DNA of 64,000 nt. Source: Chelydra serpentina (Eukaryota > Chordata > Testudines > Chelydridae). The notes beneath the pieces are model-generated. The model ran no database searches, was not told the DNA's origin, and worked only from the letters and a program-made list of their open reading frames with translations. Position numbers and translations under genes: made by a program. The DNA lies in assembly GCA_037349315.1 (NCBI GenBank), contig JBAIAC010000057.1, positions 9,517,501-9,581,500 on the forward strand, read 5' to 3'. How positions within the stretch are numbered: the stretch's first letter is position 1; each line of letters begins with the position of its first letter. This document shows, piece after piece, positions 13,501-28,500 of this stretch.

Positions 13501-16500
13501 CCCGGAACAGCTGGCTGGCAAGGGTCTGAGAAGAATGAGGCTGACATCTGTGGAACACCACAGCACCCTGCACAGCAGTAGCTGTGACTGACCCGGGCTG
13601 CTAGAAGGAGAGAGAGAGAAATCCAATAACAATGTGCTGCTAGTACCAGGCAGCTGGTTCCTTTTCGAAAGAGCACAAAGACTTTGTGTGGATTTGCTGA
13701 AGCCTCTGCAGCGGCACAGCGGCGTGCTTCACTCCAGATCACGTCATTTCGCTGGCTGGGGTTTGATCTGTGTGTAATTCAAAGCACTGCTTGGAAACGT
13801 GTTCCTTTTTCCTCGTCAGGTGTCTAGAGTGCCGGGCAAGAGAGCGAAACACCACCCAGGCATTATTAATGCATTATTCTTGTATTATTAGAGACGGGCC
13901 CAGGAAGTTCAAACTTCCCCTGAGTTCAGGGCTGTTGGGCTCTTGCATTTCGCTTTGGCTCCAGCTCTGTTTAAAAATATCTGGACACTGTGGTTTTCAT
14001 CTGCTCATAAGATTCCTCCAACCCGAGCAGTCACCTTCTAAACTGGAAGTGCTCTGGGCTTTATTTGGAGTAAGGACATGCATTGAATCCAGCTGATCGT
14101 CACGGCATATGTTGCCCCAGGGAACATGCAGTGCTTTAGCAATGGACACAGCTCACATTGGTTCCTTCCAAGTTTCTGGCCAACATTCTCCTCTCTTCTG
14201 CCCAGTGCAAAGGCCGTCATGCTAGCGCTGGGCATTGAGCGGACTCTTAAGCCTAGTGACAGCAGGAACGTGGCCTGGGTGAGAAGAGAAGATCGGTTTG
14301 TTGCTGAGCACTGTTCTGCGTCACAGTGTGGGCAAGGAAGCTGCATTAGTCAGCAGCACGGAGGTGAATGCATCAGCCAGCTAGCGGCACGCACGGCCCC
14401 TGCTGACGTCAGGCTTGTTCATCAGGGTCTGTGCAGTGCAGGGCCTGAGCTCCCAGAAGACTGAGGCTTTTGAAAGTGCTTGAAAGCATCATTAGCAGAG
14501 GTCAGGCATGCTGCTAATTTTAACATCTGCTCTTTTCATTGCTGCCAGTTTTGGCACGGTCCTTACTCCTTCTGGAACTCCGGGTGCTGGAGGAGGACTT
14601 TGAACATGCTCCAGTTTATGCCAGGACATTCGAGACTTTCAGTGACCCCAGACCCCCCTGACAATAAGTCCATACCACAGTCACTTATTGGGGAGAGGTC
14701 TGGGGGTTCTAATCCATAACCTCTTAAAATATGAAGAGATTTGGACTCCAGCTTCCAGTTTTGTCCCTTCTCTCACATATACAATGTCAAGAACTGGCTC
14801 GTGTTACATTGTACATCATAGCTAACACATCAGACAATCGCCATAAAATATTACACTTTCAAAGAAAGAAAGAATCCACCAATATAATCATTGGGAGTAA
14901 GCAGACTGTAATGAACTGCCCAGTGTGTCTGTGCATTTCTAACACCTACAGGATAAAATCACAACTATTCAACTGTGTGTCATAGACTCTCTACCATTAG
15001 CAGCTGATGGAGATTCTCCTTTAGCTCAAATTTTGGAGGACTGTGCTTTCGGAGCAGGTGGTTCTGAATTCTGTCCCTGCTGCTGCCACAAATGTCCAAG
15101 TGCCCACAGTGGATAGCAAAGTGAGGTCCTAGGTGGCACAAACTATCTGCATGCATTGGGAACTGCACCAGGTCACCTTGCCTGCGGTACACTACATGGG
15201 AGCATTTGCTGCTGACGCAGGAAGTTCCAAGGTGGCTGAAACAGAAGCAAGGCAGGAGCACAGCGGTTACAATGCACCATGTCTCCACGCAGCATCTGCC
15301 ATGCAGGGGTTTCTGCAGACCCAATGCAACACTGGAGAGAAACAATAGCTGAGGGCATGAGGAAGCCAGAGGGACCAGACCAGCTAGCCCCATCTTTGGG
15401 TTCAGCTTTGCAAAGAGAAGCCCAGGAACATGCTGCTTTCAGCAAGAACTGAAGGGCCAATACACCCCCTCTCTGTTTCCCTCTCTCTTCTTGTTCCATT
15501 CCCATTCTCTCTCCTCCCAGCCCATCCTGGGCCCTATCAGCCAAGTTGTCCTCCCTCACACGGGCATCTTTGCTGTTGCTGAGATACTGCAACAGACGCC
15601 TCTAGTTCCCGAATGTGCTCCCAGGGTCCTTTGCACCTGCTGGCAATGGGGCCTTGAAGGTGACAAGATGTCTCAGCTGCTGGTGGTGCCAAGGCTTCAG
15701 GGGCATGTCTGGGCAGAGGGATGCCGGCTGCAGAATACTGAGCAGGAACCTGGACTCCTGCTTAGACAGGGGGACAGGATGTGCAGAGGGAGAAGATCAG
15801 GTCAGACGGGAGAGGGTCCTCCGTAAAGCACAGTGACTGGCTCAGCCTCTGCCAAAGGCTGTCTCCGCCCCACCCCGTCTGTAATAACACAACTTAGTCC
15901 TTCTGTGGGGCTCCCATGTGAGGAGTACACACATCAGCAAAGCTTCCCAATCCGGTCAGGGGTGGGGCAGTACTGTTTTCCCCAGTTTACCGATGATTTA
16001 ACTGAGGTTACGTAACTTACCCAAGGTTACACAGAAAGTAAGTGGCAGAGCTAGAACTAGGACACAGATCTCCCGACACCCAGCCTCCAGTTCTAACCAG
16101 TAGACAACACTGCCTTCTCCCTCCCCCCCTCCCCACGCCCCTTGAGCTGGTTCTGCTATGGAAGGAGGGAAACAGGGATTGTCCCCTGATGCTCATGATC
16201 ACCCCGCCTTCCTTCATGTGCACATAACAGAGGCAAAAACTACCCAATACCTAAAGCTTTACCTCTAATTCCTTGTGGATATGAGCCCCCCTTTTGGCAG
16301 TATGCAGCTGCAGTCCATCGAATGAGGCAGGGTGTCTCATGCCCGCTCCAGGCCCACAGGCCTCGCAGAGAGGATGACAGAGTCTGAAGCAGAGAGAAGC
16401 ACAGTGGCCTTCCTAGTGCAGAGATGGCAAGGATACTGGAGTTACCTTTACCCCCGAGGTTACATGGGCGAAGAGGGTGACCCAGGGTAGGCAAAGGGAA

Positions 16501-19500
16501 GCAGAGGCAGCGTGGACGCAGAAGGAACAGCTGGGCTATTGCTGAATCACGGAAAGCTGAAAGCAGATTAAATGCGTTCTCTCCAAATGCCTAGTCTCCA
16601 AAGTACAATCTGTTTGAAACAAATCAGGACTCAAACTAGCCTGGAAAATATCCTGCCTGGAGCATGAACTCCAGAGGGTGATGGGAGTGACAGGACGCAG
16701 CAGGGGAGGAAGGGATGTCTCTGTGTTTGAGATGGTCTTGACCCCAGGTCTGACCAGGACCAAACATTTCAGGGAAGCCCTAATCCTGTGGCATGGCCCC
16801 ATCTCTTATCTGTATGAATGGGTCACTAATGGGGTGTGTGTGCGCACGTTAGAGCATGTGAACATCAGCGTGCAAGGGAGGATTGTGTGTCTTGTTTCTG
16901 CCCTGTCCGTTGGAGGGTGTATGGCGGGTTGTGTGTGTGAATGGTTGCAAATTGCTCTCAGGTGTTTTTCTAAATGTCCTGCCATGTGCCTATCTATTGC
17001 TATGGGCCGTTGGTCTTGTGGCTTCTTGCAAGCTGAAAAATTAAGGTCTTACTACCAGGGAGACAGTGAATAGGACCTAGGACTGGGAGTCAATATGCCC
17101 AGGCCCAGCCAGGGCCGGCGCTTCCATTAGGCGACCCTAGGCGGTCGCCTAGGGTGGCAGGATTTGGGGGGCGGCATTTCGCCGCCCTCGTCGGAATTTT
17201 GGCGGTGACTCATCTCGGCGGCAATTCGGCAGCAGGTTTTTCTCTGGGCGGCAAGAAAAGCAGCCGCTGAAATGCCGCCGAGAACGCAGCTTCAGAGGAG
17301 GAGCTGCCGCCTAAGCGCCGCCGATTATAGTGGAGGAGCGCTGCCGCCAAGGCGGCAAAAACCCTGGCGCCGCTCCTGTGCCCAGCCCTATTCCCCACTC
17401 TGCTATAGACACTCTGGCTCACCACTGGAGGGCTCAGACTAACCACCCTGATCACAGAATGAGCTACCCCTGGAGAGCAGCAGGAGGTTGCAAAGGAGGT
17501 AAGGAGAGAGAAATACGTATATACTCCCGAGTCAGGGACTAGAGACTCCTGGGAGCCAGCAGGCTCTAGTCCTGGGAGTGGCCTGCCAAAGTAGTGAAAG
17601 CCTGGGGGGAGGACATGAAACCTTTGTTTTGTGTGGACATTTGGATGCACTTTAAAACTTTGTTTTGAATGTTTGTTAATTTAATAAAGCACAAGCTGAG
17701 GAGGGATGGGAATGGACAAAAGGGTTTTTTTTAGTTTAACAGTCCACAAAGGGAAACTGAGGCAAACTACCTGTTGTGTGACCCTCAGGCGCATGGGAGG
17801 CAGCAGGCCTGGTTACTCTCCTTGTGGCCTTGAGCAAGTCACTTCCCTGCCACTCGGTGTCTTGCTCTCTGTTCCATACTCAATGTAGTGTACAGTATCA
17901 TCGGTTTAAAAATAAAGAGTTTAAAAAAACTGGAGTCCTTTTTATTTGCTTTCTGGCTTCTGACATTTTAGGGGCACCTGCGGGTCACATTGTCCAGCTT
18001 TTCTCTGCAATCACGAGGGCTAGACGCTTTTTTTTGTTTAAAGGCAAGCCAAGAGCCTGACATAATCCCAGGACTCCAGGAGCTGTGGCTTGAAGTAAAA
18101 CACCAGATATCGTGAGACTCAGGATAATATCATGAAGGGTTGGTAACGATGCATGAGCAGCTGGGTATAGAGTGTATTAAATAATAATTATCACATATAC
18201 CTGCACATTTGGCTTGGGGGTGTTTTTTGTGTCTTGGGTTGCAATGGGGTGGTATCAGGTACCTGTATAAGCATGTGTGCTAGTGTCCGTTACTGGCAAG
18301 GCTCACGAGCCAGCTTCTACATCAGAGATTTATTCTGAGTGCTGCTAAATCCAGACTTCTCTGCTAAATTATTAAAAGCTCGTCAGCATGGGCAGAGATC
18401 CATCAGCATTGCAGCCTGTCTTTTATGGCTGAGGCGCAATCTCCAGGCACAAAGGGCTTGCGGGGGAACATTTGTTCTTGGGATGCGGGGGGTGCTCATA
18501 TGTGTGTCTGCGTGGGCGGGGGGGACTATTGCCTTTAATATAATACTTTCCCTTAGTTTGCATTCATCCGTCCTCTCTCTGCTTGTGGGCAGTTGGACTG
18601 TGCGGTGCATCAGTGCTGGGAAGCCTGGAGTCTTTTACGGCCCTCGGAAGGGCTGTGAGACACTCTGCCGTGGAGCAGAACGCCCAAGATCTCTGCTCCG
18701 TGGCGTAACGGGGAGCCTGGTACTTCTCTCCACTTTCCTCTGATGCTAACACAGCACGAGTGTGGAGCAGTTGCTGGCATCTTTACTCCCTGCTCTGCGC
18801 AGGCTTAGGTGAAAACACTTGAGCCCTGGAGCTGCTCCAGTGCTAGGCAATGGTGGGGGGAATCCTCCTGGCAGATGATTCTATCACTGAAAGCTTGGGG
18901 TGGAAAAAGGAAGGAGATCCAGGAGATCCCTGGATCCAGAACTACCGATGGTGGGAACAGCCGTGCTGGTGTGAGAGGGCTCCTTGGATGGGTCCAGCTC
19001 AGGACAGCCTTAGCTTGTGAGAAGCAGTGGGGTCCTGTTGGCTAAACAAGTGGCAGGGCCACAAGGAGGCTTGAGTTCAAATCCCTGCTTCGCCACTGGC
19101 TCACTGTCTGGCCTTGGGTAAGTCACTGAGGGCCCGAGCCTGCGCCCATTGTAGAGAAGACAAAACTGTCATTTCTACATCAGTGGGAGCAGGATCAGGC
19201 CTTTGGCAACTGAGGGGTAATTTTTAGTTACCTGTTTCCCAGGGGTGTTGGGGAATGGATTAACATATGTGAAGTGCTTTGAAGAGAGGACATACCCTAG
19301 ATGTGCTAAATCTTGTGAACTAACAGGGTCAGATTTGTAAGTACTCGGATCCAGGGAACAGCCAGATTGGGTGCTGGGGTTGGGGGATGTTCCCTAACCC
19401 AGAGTTTCCTGAACCAGTCTAAAAGCAAACGCAGGAAAAGTCAGAAAGGAGTGTCTGGCAATATCATCCAACACTTCCAGACTCAAGATATTGACAAGGG

Positions 19501-22500
19501 GGGGCAATTCGATAGTCCTTACTTAGGCAAAACTTCTCTTAAAGAGCTCCAGGATTCAGCTCACAATTATGGAGACTTCAGTTGTGTTTGATCTTGATTA
19601 CTGCTGGGGTGATGTACTGAGAATAGCTCATTTAACCAGAGCAGGGGCCTGCTGTCTGACTGAATCACAGCTATATTGTGGCAGATGAATCACACAGCCT
19701 GCCCCAGTTTAGCTGCGTACTGGAAGCCAGACCCATTGATTGAAGAATGGATAAAAGGGAAGAACAAGGCAAGCTGCAATGCAAGGTCTGTAATAGTCTA
19801 ATTACTTCTGCACATCCAAGTGCAAAGAAGAGCAAACCAGAAATAAAGTGTGCGTGGAATGTTAAAATAGCAGAATGATTCAAATTCAAACAGGAAGCTG
19901 TCATACTGACAGTCTGATGGCTTATAGTGAAGGCACAATAAATACAGCTCAGTATTTGCATACATAAGAAAGGCAGGAGACTTTCCAAAGTTGTTGTCTG
20001 GAAAGTTCTATTATTAAAAAAAGAAGCCTTGGTCATGTCACTTATTCTTATTTATTATTTGGAAGGGAATCTAGTCAAGGGTTATATGGTGAAAGGAAGT
20101 AGAAGTCAGGATTCCTGGGTTCTAGTCCCAGCTCCACCATTGACTAGCTTTGGACAAGTCACTTAATCTTAGTTTACCCATTTGTAAACTGAATACAATA
20201 ATACTCACCTGCCTGAAAGGGGACTATTACTGGCTGCCTCAGAGGAAGGGTGCTTGAGAAGCACAAAGGATTATTTCCAAGCAGGAGTCTAACATATCAT
20301 CAAAAGGGCAGCTCCCAGCACCATTCACAGTTGAGGAAACAAGGAGAGATAAAAACAGTGTGACCATTCATCTGCTAATACACTTCTAGAGATTGATTTA
20401 GCTGTGTGGTACAGTGGCCAGGACACAGGATTAGGAGTCAAGACATCTGGGTTCTCATCCCAGTTCTGCCACAGAGCTGCTAAAAGTTACTATAGGCAGT
20501 CACTTCCCCTCTCAGTTTCCCTGTTTGTAAAATGGGGATAACAATACTTAAGTTCTTTTGTAAAGTGCTTTGGGATCTATGGGTGAAGTATCATTAATAG
20601 GATACTGCTCTACTTTAAATCAAAAGTAGTTTTGCCATTGATTTAAATGGCAGCAGGATCAGTTCCTAAGAATAAGTCAACTCAGAACAACCCTGCCACT
20701 GCTGGGGGCAGTGAAAGCAGCTGAGCACTGTTGAAAATGTGGCCTCATAACTAATTCCTGAGGTTTTTCCTTTAAAATGAACATTTGCAGCCAACAAACA
20801 TCTGCATCTATATTGATTGTGATGTTCAGCAATTCACAAACCCAAATGATTGCACGTTAAAGCAAATTCCTGTCCAGTTCCCAGCTTCCTGTCTTTTTTC
20901 TCCTGTCTGCTCAGTTTATATTTCTGCCTGTCCACCTTTCGTTTCTCTGCGACATGTTTCACCAGGTGCAGCTGATGTGAAAAGAGATAAAATATATGTA
21001 AGGAAATAAACAAAGTAATTCTCAGTCCCTGACAGTCAGTCACAGACAGCCGCCCGTGTGATGTGTGTGATTCTTCATAGCTGAGCTATTGCAAATTAAT
21101 GCAGAACATGGCTCAAATGTTCACCTGAGAGCACAAATACAGCCAAGGGAATTTCTGTTCTCCAGCTTAAGGGGGGGGGGGGGGGGAAATCAGAACAACA
21201 TGCAATTATTTCATCATTAGATTTTAATCCAAGGGGAGCAAGGCTCTTTCTCTCCTTTCTTTATTGCTCCCACGGGCTGGGGGAAGATGCAACCAGTCTT
21301 TTCAAGATGTTTTTCTTCATTCCTTGGGGGTACAAGTTCTATCAAAGCCGAGTCAATAATTACAGCGGAGGATTTTCTGACTCATAAATTATACCTAGTA
21401 GCACTCACCCTATGGAGGGCTGTTTTGGAGGGGCGGATAGAAGGTGAGGAGATAACTTTGTAGGCAACAGCAAGGTGCGTCTTACAAAAGGGGCCTCGTT
21501 AAATAACAACAAAGAATATGCTATGGCACTAACAGTGGTCCCACAGTTAAAACTGAGCCTGGATTTTGCCTTAGATTTATACAGCACGTTCCATATGTAT
21601 ATAAAGCAACAACTCAGGGTTTAGAATAGGTATCATACCTCAATATCTCCTTAGGCTGTAACAATGTTTTTGTGCTCAATGTCTTGTTCAAGGATGCATA
21701 GAACATGTCTGCTTCCTTTGGAGGAGGAAGGAAGATCTTTCAATCCTAGGTATTGTGGCAGAAGCAGAGAGGGTATCAAAACAGGTTTGCTAACAGGCGA
21801 GAGGGCTGTTGCTGATTGCACTAGCTGGCAGCCAGGGGCAGGCCGAGTGGTGATACAACAGTATGATGTGGCGTTGATGTCTGACTGGCATGTGGCAGCA
21901 TCGTCAAAACTCAAGAGTTTGTTTCTTAACAATGTGAAATGCACGCCCACCCTGACTCCAGTGCCCACATCTATAGGCCTCTCAAGTGCATTAAGTGTTA
22001 GTCACACTGTGTCCTGATAAGAGCAGGAAAATTAAGAGGAAAACACCCCAGGATGGGGATGGCCCGTTGTCAAGGCTGAATCCCCACTCTGTCACTCCGA
22101 GTGCAGAAAGTGGGGGCCTGCAAGGATTTTAAAAATTAATACTTGCCACTCCAGGCTTGTATTAAACTCCCAAGGTTACAGCTTTTATCTGACCTTGGCT
22201 TGGTAAACGCGGCCACCACCCAAATGCAAATGCAAAAAAACACCAAAACCCTTGGACTGAGGAAGGAGCACTTGGGAATTCCTCCCTGTGGGGTACCCTC
22301 AAACCCTTTCACCCCTGCTCTGGGGGAAGAGCTGAGAAAGAAAACAAAGGAAATTAGCTGTTGCCCCCAGCTAATCAAACAGCATAGGCACAAACCTCTT
22401 AGGACACCAACAATTAAATCCTGTTCTTAAAAAAGGTAAATTTTATTAAAAACAAAAAGAAAGAAAATACATCTGGAATTTAGGCTTTTGCTAGATTTTA

Positions 22501-25500
22501 AAAGAGCAATTCCAAAAATCAAGCACCCAAAATAGCTTTCTTAGGGGTTCAGCTTAAAGGTTACAAGCAAACAAAAGCATCTGGGGTTAGCACATAGGAG
22601 ATCCACAAGCCAAAATAAGAAATAAACCTGATCGCGTCTAACTAAACATTCCCTGTCCAAATTATTTCTTCTAGGTATAGAAAATACTTTTTCATACCTG
22701 GTTCAAACCTTACACAGCATTTCTGCTTAGAACATTGCTGCTCTGTGTCCCTGCAGCCCAGAGAACAACAGACAAAGGGAAAGTTTCTTTCCCAAGTTTA
22801 AAAGTTCTAGCCTTCCCATTGGCTCTTTTGGTCAGGTGCCCACTCCTTTTCTTTCACCTGTGGGCTTGTTAACCCTTTACAGGTAAAGCAAGCAGAGAAC
22901 AGACCAAGAGGGATATTACAGCTAACTGGGTGTCCATCAAAGGGAGCTACTCTCCGCCCCCCCCCCCCCCCCCTTCATGTATCACACCAGTGCTGCTGCC
23001 TCTGTTTGCCAGCTGGGAGCAGATGTCACCTTCTCACTCCAGAATGCGCTCTCTCTTTTTGACTGGTTCTGTGATCTCCTGTCAACCCAGCCCACTCTAA
23101 GCTTTATTAACAAAGTCTTATATAATACTGTTATTGGCAGTCACGCTGCACTATCAGCGTGAATGCTGAAACAAGAGGATCTGCAGTTCCGGGCCACTGG
23201 GCTCTACTGACAAGTCACCTTTATTTTCCTATTGAACATCTTTATGAAGATGGGGGACCCTCCTCACTGGGCAATAAGGGGATCATGGAATGAGTTCACC
23301 CCCTTCCTAGTTACTGCTGACCCCTGCCTTGTCGGTCTGACTTTCATTCCTAGCCTTACGTCTGGAGAGCAGATATTCTGCCTTTGTGATCCATAGCCCT
23401 TTAGCAAAACATCTCCCTGAGGAGGCTGCAAAGGGATCAACTTGTCTCCACCTTCCAATGGCTAAACTCAGACACTGTGACTGAGGATGCCTGAAGCGAC
23501 AGGCCTGGGAGAAACTGAATCAGGCTTGCGGCAGCCTCTCCATGTGGTCTTTCCGGGAGCATGGCAAGACGCTCAGACACCTGAATTCTGCAAACTGCAG
23601 AGAAAAAACACATCAGCCCCAGAATCTTCTTTAACTGTCTCACTGACAGGCTCTGAGTCCCGGAAAGAAAGCTCTATTCTGTTAACCCCTTCTAGGCCCT
23701 ACCGCACCCAAGAATCTCAGGAGGGGAGAAGAATGCAGGAGGTTTGTAGAATAAATGCACCAAAAACAATGACAAATGTAAAGAATTCTTCTCATGGCTA
23801 AGCTGGTAAATAGAGATTTTTTTAAGCTGTATATATTCATCTCAGCAGAGCTCTGAAGGCAGATCAGAGTCTCTAGGTGCCTCATGAGATAGTCTCTAGT
23901 CAGCTCCCTGCCCACCTCACTTCCCTTCAGTCTATTTACTGATGATACCCACTGAATTAAACGACAATGACCATCACCATTTCAGGAACACAAAGTGATC
24001 CATTACTTAGGGCAGAGTATTCAACGTCAAGCAGAGCTGTGTGCGTTTTTTGTGGGAAAAGGAGTGTGTCTGGGAGGTTTGGGGGGAAGGCTAGTGCCCT
24101 CAGACGCCAAGGTGATGGGCATGGCCTGAACAGGAGAGAATACAAGAGTGTGAGTGTGTGAGGAGAGTGTCTGTGTCGGGGAAGAGTGTCTGCATTTGAG
24201 GAGCGTGTGGGTTTGGGGAATGGGTGAGGGGATGTCTGGGGAAGTGTATGGATACGGAGGTATTTATGGAAGGGGTGTATGGGGAAGGGGGAAGGGTATT
24301 TGTGGAAGGGATGTATGCCGGCGTAGAGTCTGTGTGTCTGGGTCAGGATATGGGGTGTGTGTGGCCGAGCTCTTGGGGAGCGTAGTGAGTCTGTACTCAG
24401 AATTCATACAAGCATCAGAACAGCCAGACTGGGTCAGACCAACGGTCCACCTAGCCCAGTACCCTGGCTCCGGCCAATGGCCAGTGCCCACCGCTCAAGT
24501 GATCCATCCCCCCTTGTCCAGCCCCAGCTTCTGACAATCAGCGGTATAAGGCCACCCTGAGCATGGGGTTGCCTCCCTGAGCATCTTGGCTAAGAGCCAC
24601 TGATGGACCTATCCCCCCACCGGAACTTATCTCATTCTTTTTTGAACCCAGTTTGTACATTTCTCCCTTCACATGGAGTTTATTCCCAAGAGCAGGGGGA
24701 GCTGGGGTGCGGAGAGGAGGGAAAGGCGGTGGAGCGGGGCTGGGGGTGCGAGGGGGCTGGCTGGGAAAGGGGAGGCACCGGGCGGAGGATGGGAGCGGCG
24801 GGGGGGCTGAGTGATGGCGCTGCGGCGCCCGTGACTGGCTCAGGGAAGCGGCTCTCAGCTCCGTGCCAGCCCCGTCCCCTTATAAGGGCGGCCGGTGCCG
24901 GAGCGGCGGGAGCCTCCTCGCACAGCAGCGCTCGGGGCCGGGGGGTCCCCGCCGAAGCGAGCAGGGAAGAAACCGGGGCTCGGCAGCGGCAGCAGGGACC
25001 CCCCCGGGGAGCAGCGGAGCCCCCATGCCCGGCGGAGACCCGGAGCCCGGCAGCGCCGGGGCGGGCAAGCCCCGGCCGCGGGCGGAGGAGGCGGCGGGCG
25101 GCTCGGCGCTGGAGCTGGCCGAGGCCCGGCGGCGGCTGCTGGAGGTGGAGGCCCGGCGGCGGCTGGTGCTGGAGCTGGAGAGCCGGGTGCAGCAGCTGCA
25201 CCGCGTCTTCGTGCAGGCCGAGCTGCGCCTGGCCGGCCGCGCCGAGAGCCTGGCCCGCCTGGGCGGCGGGGCCGGCCAGGCCCAGATCTACCTGGCGGCC
25301 CACGGGCAGCGCCTCAAGAAGAGCCTGCGGCGCTCCCGGAAGGCGCGGCCGCCCGCCCTGCTGGCCTCGGCGCTGGGCGGCTGCGTGCCCTGGGCGGCCG
25401 GCAAGCTGCGGCGCGGCCGGGGGGGCGCCCCGGAGCCGCCCGAGTCCCCCTTCAAGAGGAGCCTGCAGGGGCCACCTGGGCAGCCCGCGGCCTGAGAGCC

Positions 25501-28500
25501 GGGCGGGGGCGGCGGCCTGGGCGGGTACCTTATCCTAGCGAGGGGCCCCATCCCGGGTGGGTGGGAGGACCCCTGTGCTGTGGGGGCACCTTGTGCTAAC
25601 GAGGGGCCCTATCCTGGGTGGGAGGGGAGGACCCCTGTGCTGGGGGGGCACCTTGTCCTGGCGAGGGGCCCCATCCCGGGTGGGTGGGGAGGACCCCTGT
25701 GCTGGGGGGGCACCTTGTCCTGGCGAGGGGCCCCATCCCGGGTGGGTGGGGAGGACCCCTGTGCTGGGGGGGCACCTTGTCCTAGCGAGGGGCCCCATCC
25801 CGGGTGGGTGGGAGGACCCCTGTGCTGGGGGGGCTCCTTGTGCTAACGAGGGGCCCCATCCTGGGTGGGAGGGGAGGACCCCTGTGCTGTGGGGGCCCCT
25901 TGTCCTAGAGAGGGTGGGAGGTGCACCCCCTTCAGCTGGGCCAGGAGGGAGGGAGTGGCTCTACACTCCATCCCCCCTGCACTGCAGTCCTCTGATCTGG
26001 GACCTGGGTGGACCCCACTCGGCAATTGCCTCCCCTGGTCCCTTTTGGGAAATGGAAAGTTGTGCTCGACCTGCCCCCACCCCCTTTAAGTCAGCACCTG
26101 TGTCACCTGGGGGAAACGGGGAGGGAGAGCAGTGGCACCTGTAGGTATAGGGAAATGCATCCACTCTAGGCTTGCGCTTGGGGAGTTTCCATAGCACCCA
26201 TCCTAAGAAGGGATCAATTCTTGTGGGGCCCCAGGTAGCACCCCACCTTGTCTTGCAGAACTCCTGTGCCACGACTACTCGCCCATCTCATCCATGGCCG
26301 CACCAGGACTGGCAGATTGCCCTCTCAAACCAGAGGCAGCTCCTCACGAGTGTAAGAGCTCTGATCTGTACAGAATGAATTAACTGAATCTTCATCAGGA
26401 GCAGAACAAATCCCAATGGTGGGACATGTAGAAGACCCTAGTGTGCTGTGTCACAGCCCAATCTGTTTGGCTATCCAGGGGTACCTTCAGACCAAATGGG
26501 CCCTCTAGAAAGGGCCCCCCCCCCCAGACAGACTGTCCTTACCAGCTCCCACATAGACTCCTCTGTTTCTCCCACCTCATCTGGCTGCTGGCAGCAATCA
26601 GCCTGTTGCTCTGACTCACTGACTCACTGCATCTGGTCTCCTTTTGGTCAGATCTGGATCCAAGAATCCTGCCTTAATTTACCCCTGCACATCTCCAGCC
26701 TGAGACTTCAGCAACCCATCCGGGGACATCACTGCTGGATTGCACCATGATGGACCGGTATCCACTGAGACAGCTTAGTGGGACAGAGACCAAAAAGGAA
26801 CATTCTCCTCTTCAGTGATTGTAATGACCACAAAGCCTCCCAGCTGGGACACCCAACAGAGTCTCCTGCAACTTTGAATGAATGTTTCCAGTTAGAAGCA
26901 ATATACTGTACTCTCACATTCAGAATCTGATTGTTACATTCTGAGGTGCCCTATAACTATGAGTTAGACCAAAATCATGATCCCATAGAAATCTTTGGGA
27001 ATTTTGCCACTGACTTTCATGGGGCCATGATTTGGCCTTAAGTTCTCCAAGAGGTTTGTGTCCTCAGGGTGAAACTTACCCCCTGGGCAGAGGACTAGCA
27101 CTAGGCCTAGGCATTGCTTACAGCTGACTTGCCCTTGCATGTCCTCTACCTGAGCTCGCCTAGCCTAAGCCCACTGGTATGGGACTGAAGTGGTGCGTAT
27201 GCTTTGTGCTGGCCCGCTGCACAAGGGTGAAGTTCGGTCTGAGTGAGCAGTACAGTAAGCAACGTGGACACTTCCCTGTTGGAAGCCCTTCAGGGCAAGG
27301 TTGTAATGGGTTCTGATGACAAACTCCCTTGTTGAAAACCTGCTTGCAAGTTTCAGGCTGGATACAAAGAACAGCGCCACGATTCAAGCCCTGTGCAGAA
27401 ACAATCAACCAACCACGTGGAACAAGTCACAGAAACGATGGTTGCACTGGGCCTCATCCATCACTCTGGCTTCTATTGTTCGCTTTGCATCTGACTCAGG
27501 CTTAGCTCATCCCTTTATTTTTTTAAACTTGAAGATCGCTTTTTTGATCACACTGACTCATGAACGTGTAGAGACTACCTTGATGTGCGTGAGAAGGAGA
27601 GAGACAGCAGGTCTGTTATGTAATCTTTGCCTCATGTGTTTATGCTAGATCGCTCCAGAGCAGCTGCTGTAACTGGACTTGGACTAAACAGACACATGTT
27701 GCACTTGGTGCTTTTATAGCAGGCACTTTCTGGAAGTCAGCATTTACATAAATAAACAGCTATATATTTTATTCATTATATATGGTGTCTTGAGGGGTTG
27801 CTTTAAATAGGGGAGGTGGGGTTGGGATAGGAAAACTGAAAAATAAGCCCCACCAACTGCTTGTAAATCGCATACAACCATAACATCTGTGCAAACTTCC
27901 TCTGACCCATCTGCCCTTCGCTAGCTGGGCTCTGCATCCCTTTTGGCCTCCCCGTCACCTGGGTATTCTTACTTTTAACATTTTGTGTTAGTTGCAACAG
28001 AACCACAATCATTAGACTACGAATATCCGTATTATGCTGGTGCCTTAGGACATGAATGTGACTGGGATCTTTCTGCACAGGCATGGGGTGCGTATTTAGG
28101 TCTGGTCTATAGCCCTATATCGGGATAACTCCATCGCTCAGGAGTGTGAAAAATCCATGCACCTGAGCAATGTAGTTATACCGACCTCACCCCCTGTGTA
28201 AACAGCGCTGTGTCAGTGGGAGAGCTTCCCCTGTCACACCGTTACTGCCTCGGGGAGGTGGATTAACTACGCCGACAGGAGAGCTCTCTCCCATCGGCTT
28301 AAAGCATCTGCATTAAAGTGTGCCAATGCAGCGTTTTCAGTGTAGACTTGCCCTGAGTAACAGAGTCCCTGTCCTGAAGAGCTTGCACCTTGGGGACAAG
28401 ACACAATAAGCAGGTGAAACAACCACACAGTGTGCGTAGAGAAAGGCGGGCAGGGGTAACAAATGTATTCATTGGCAGTAATCTTAGCATTCCACCTGCT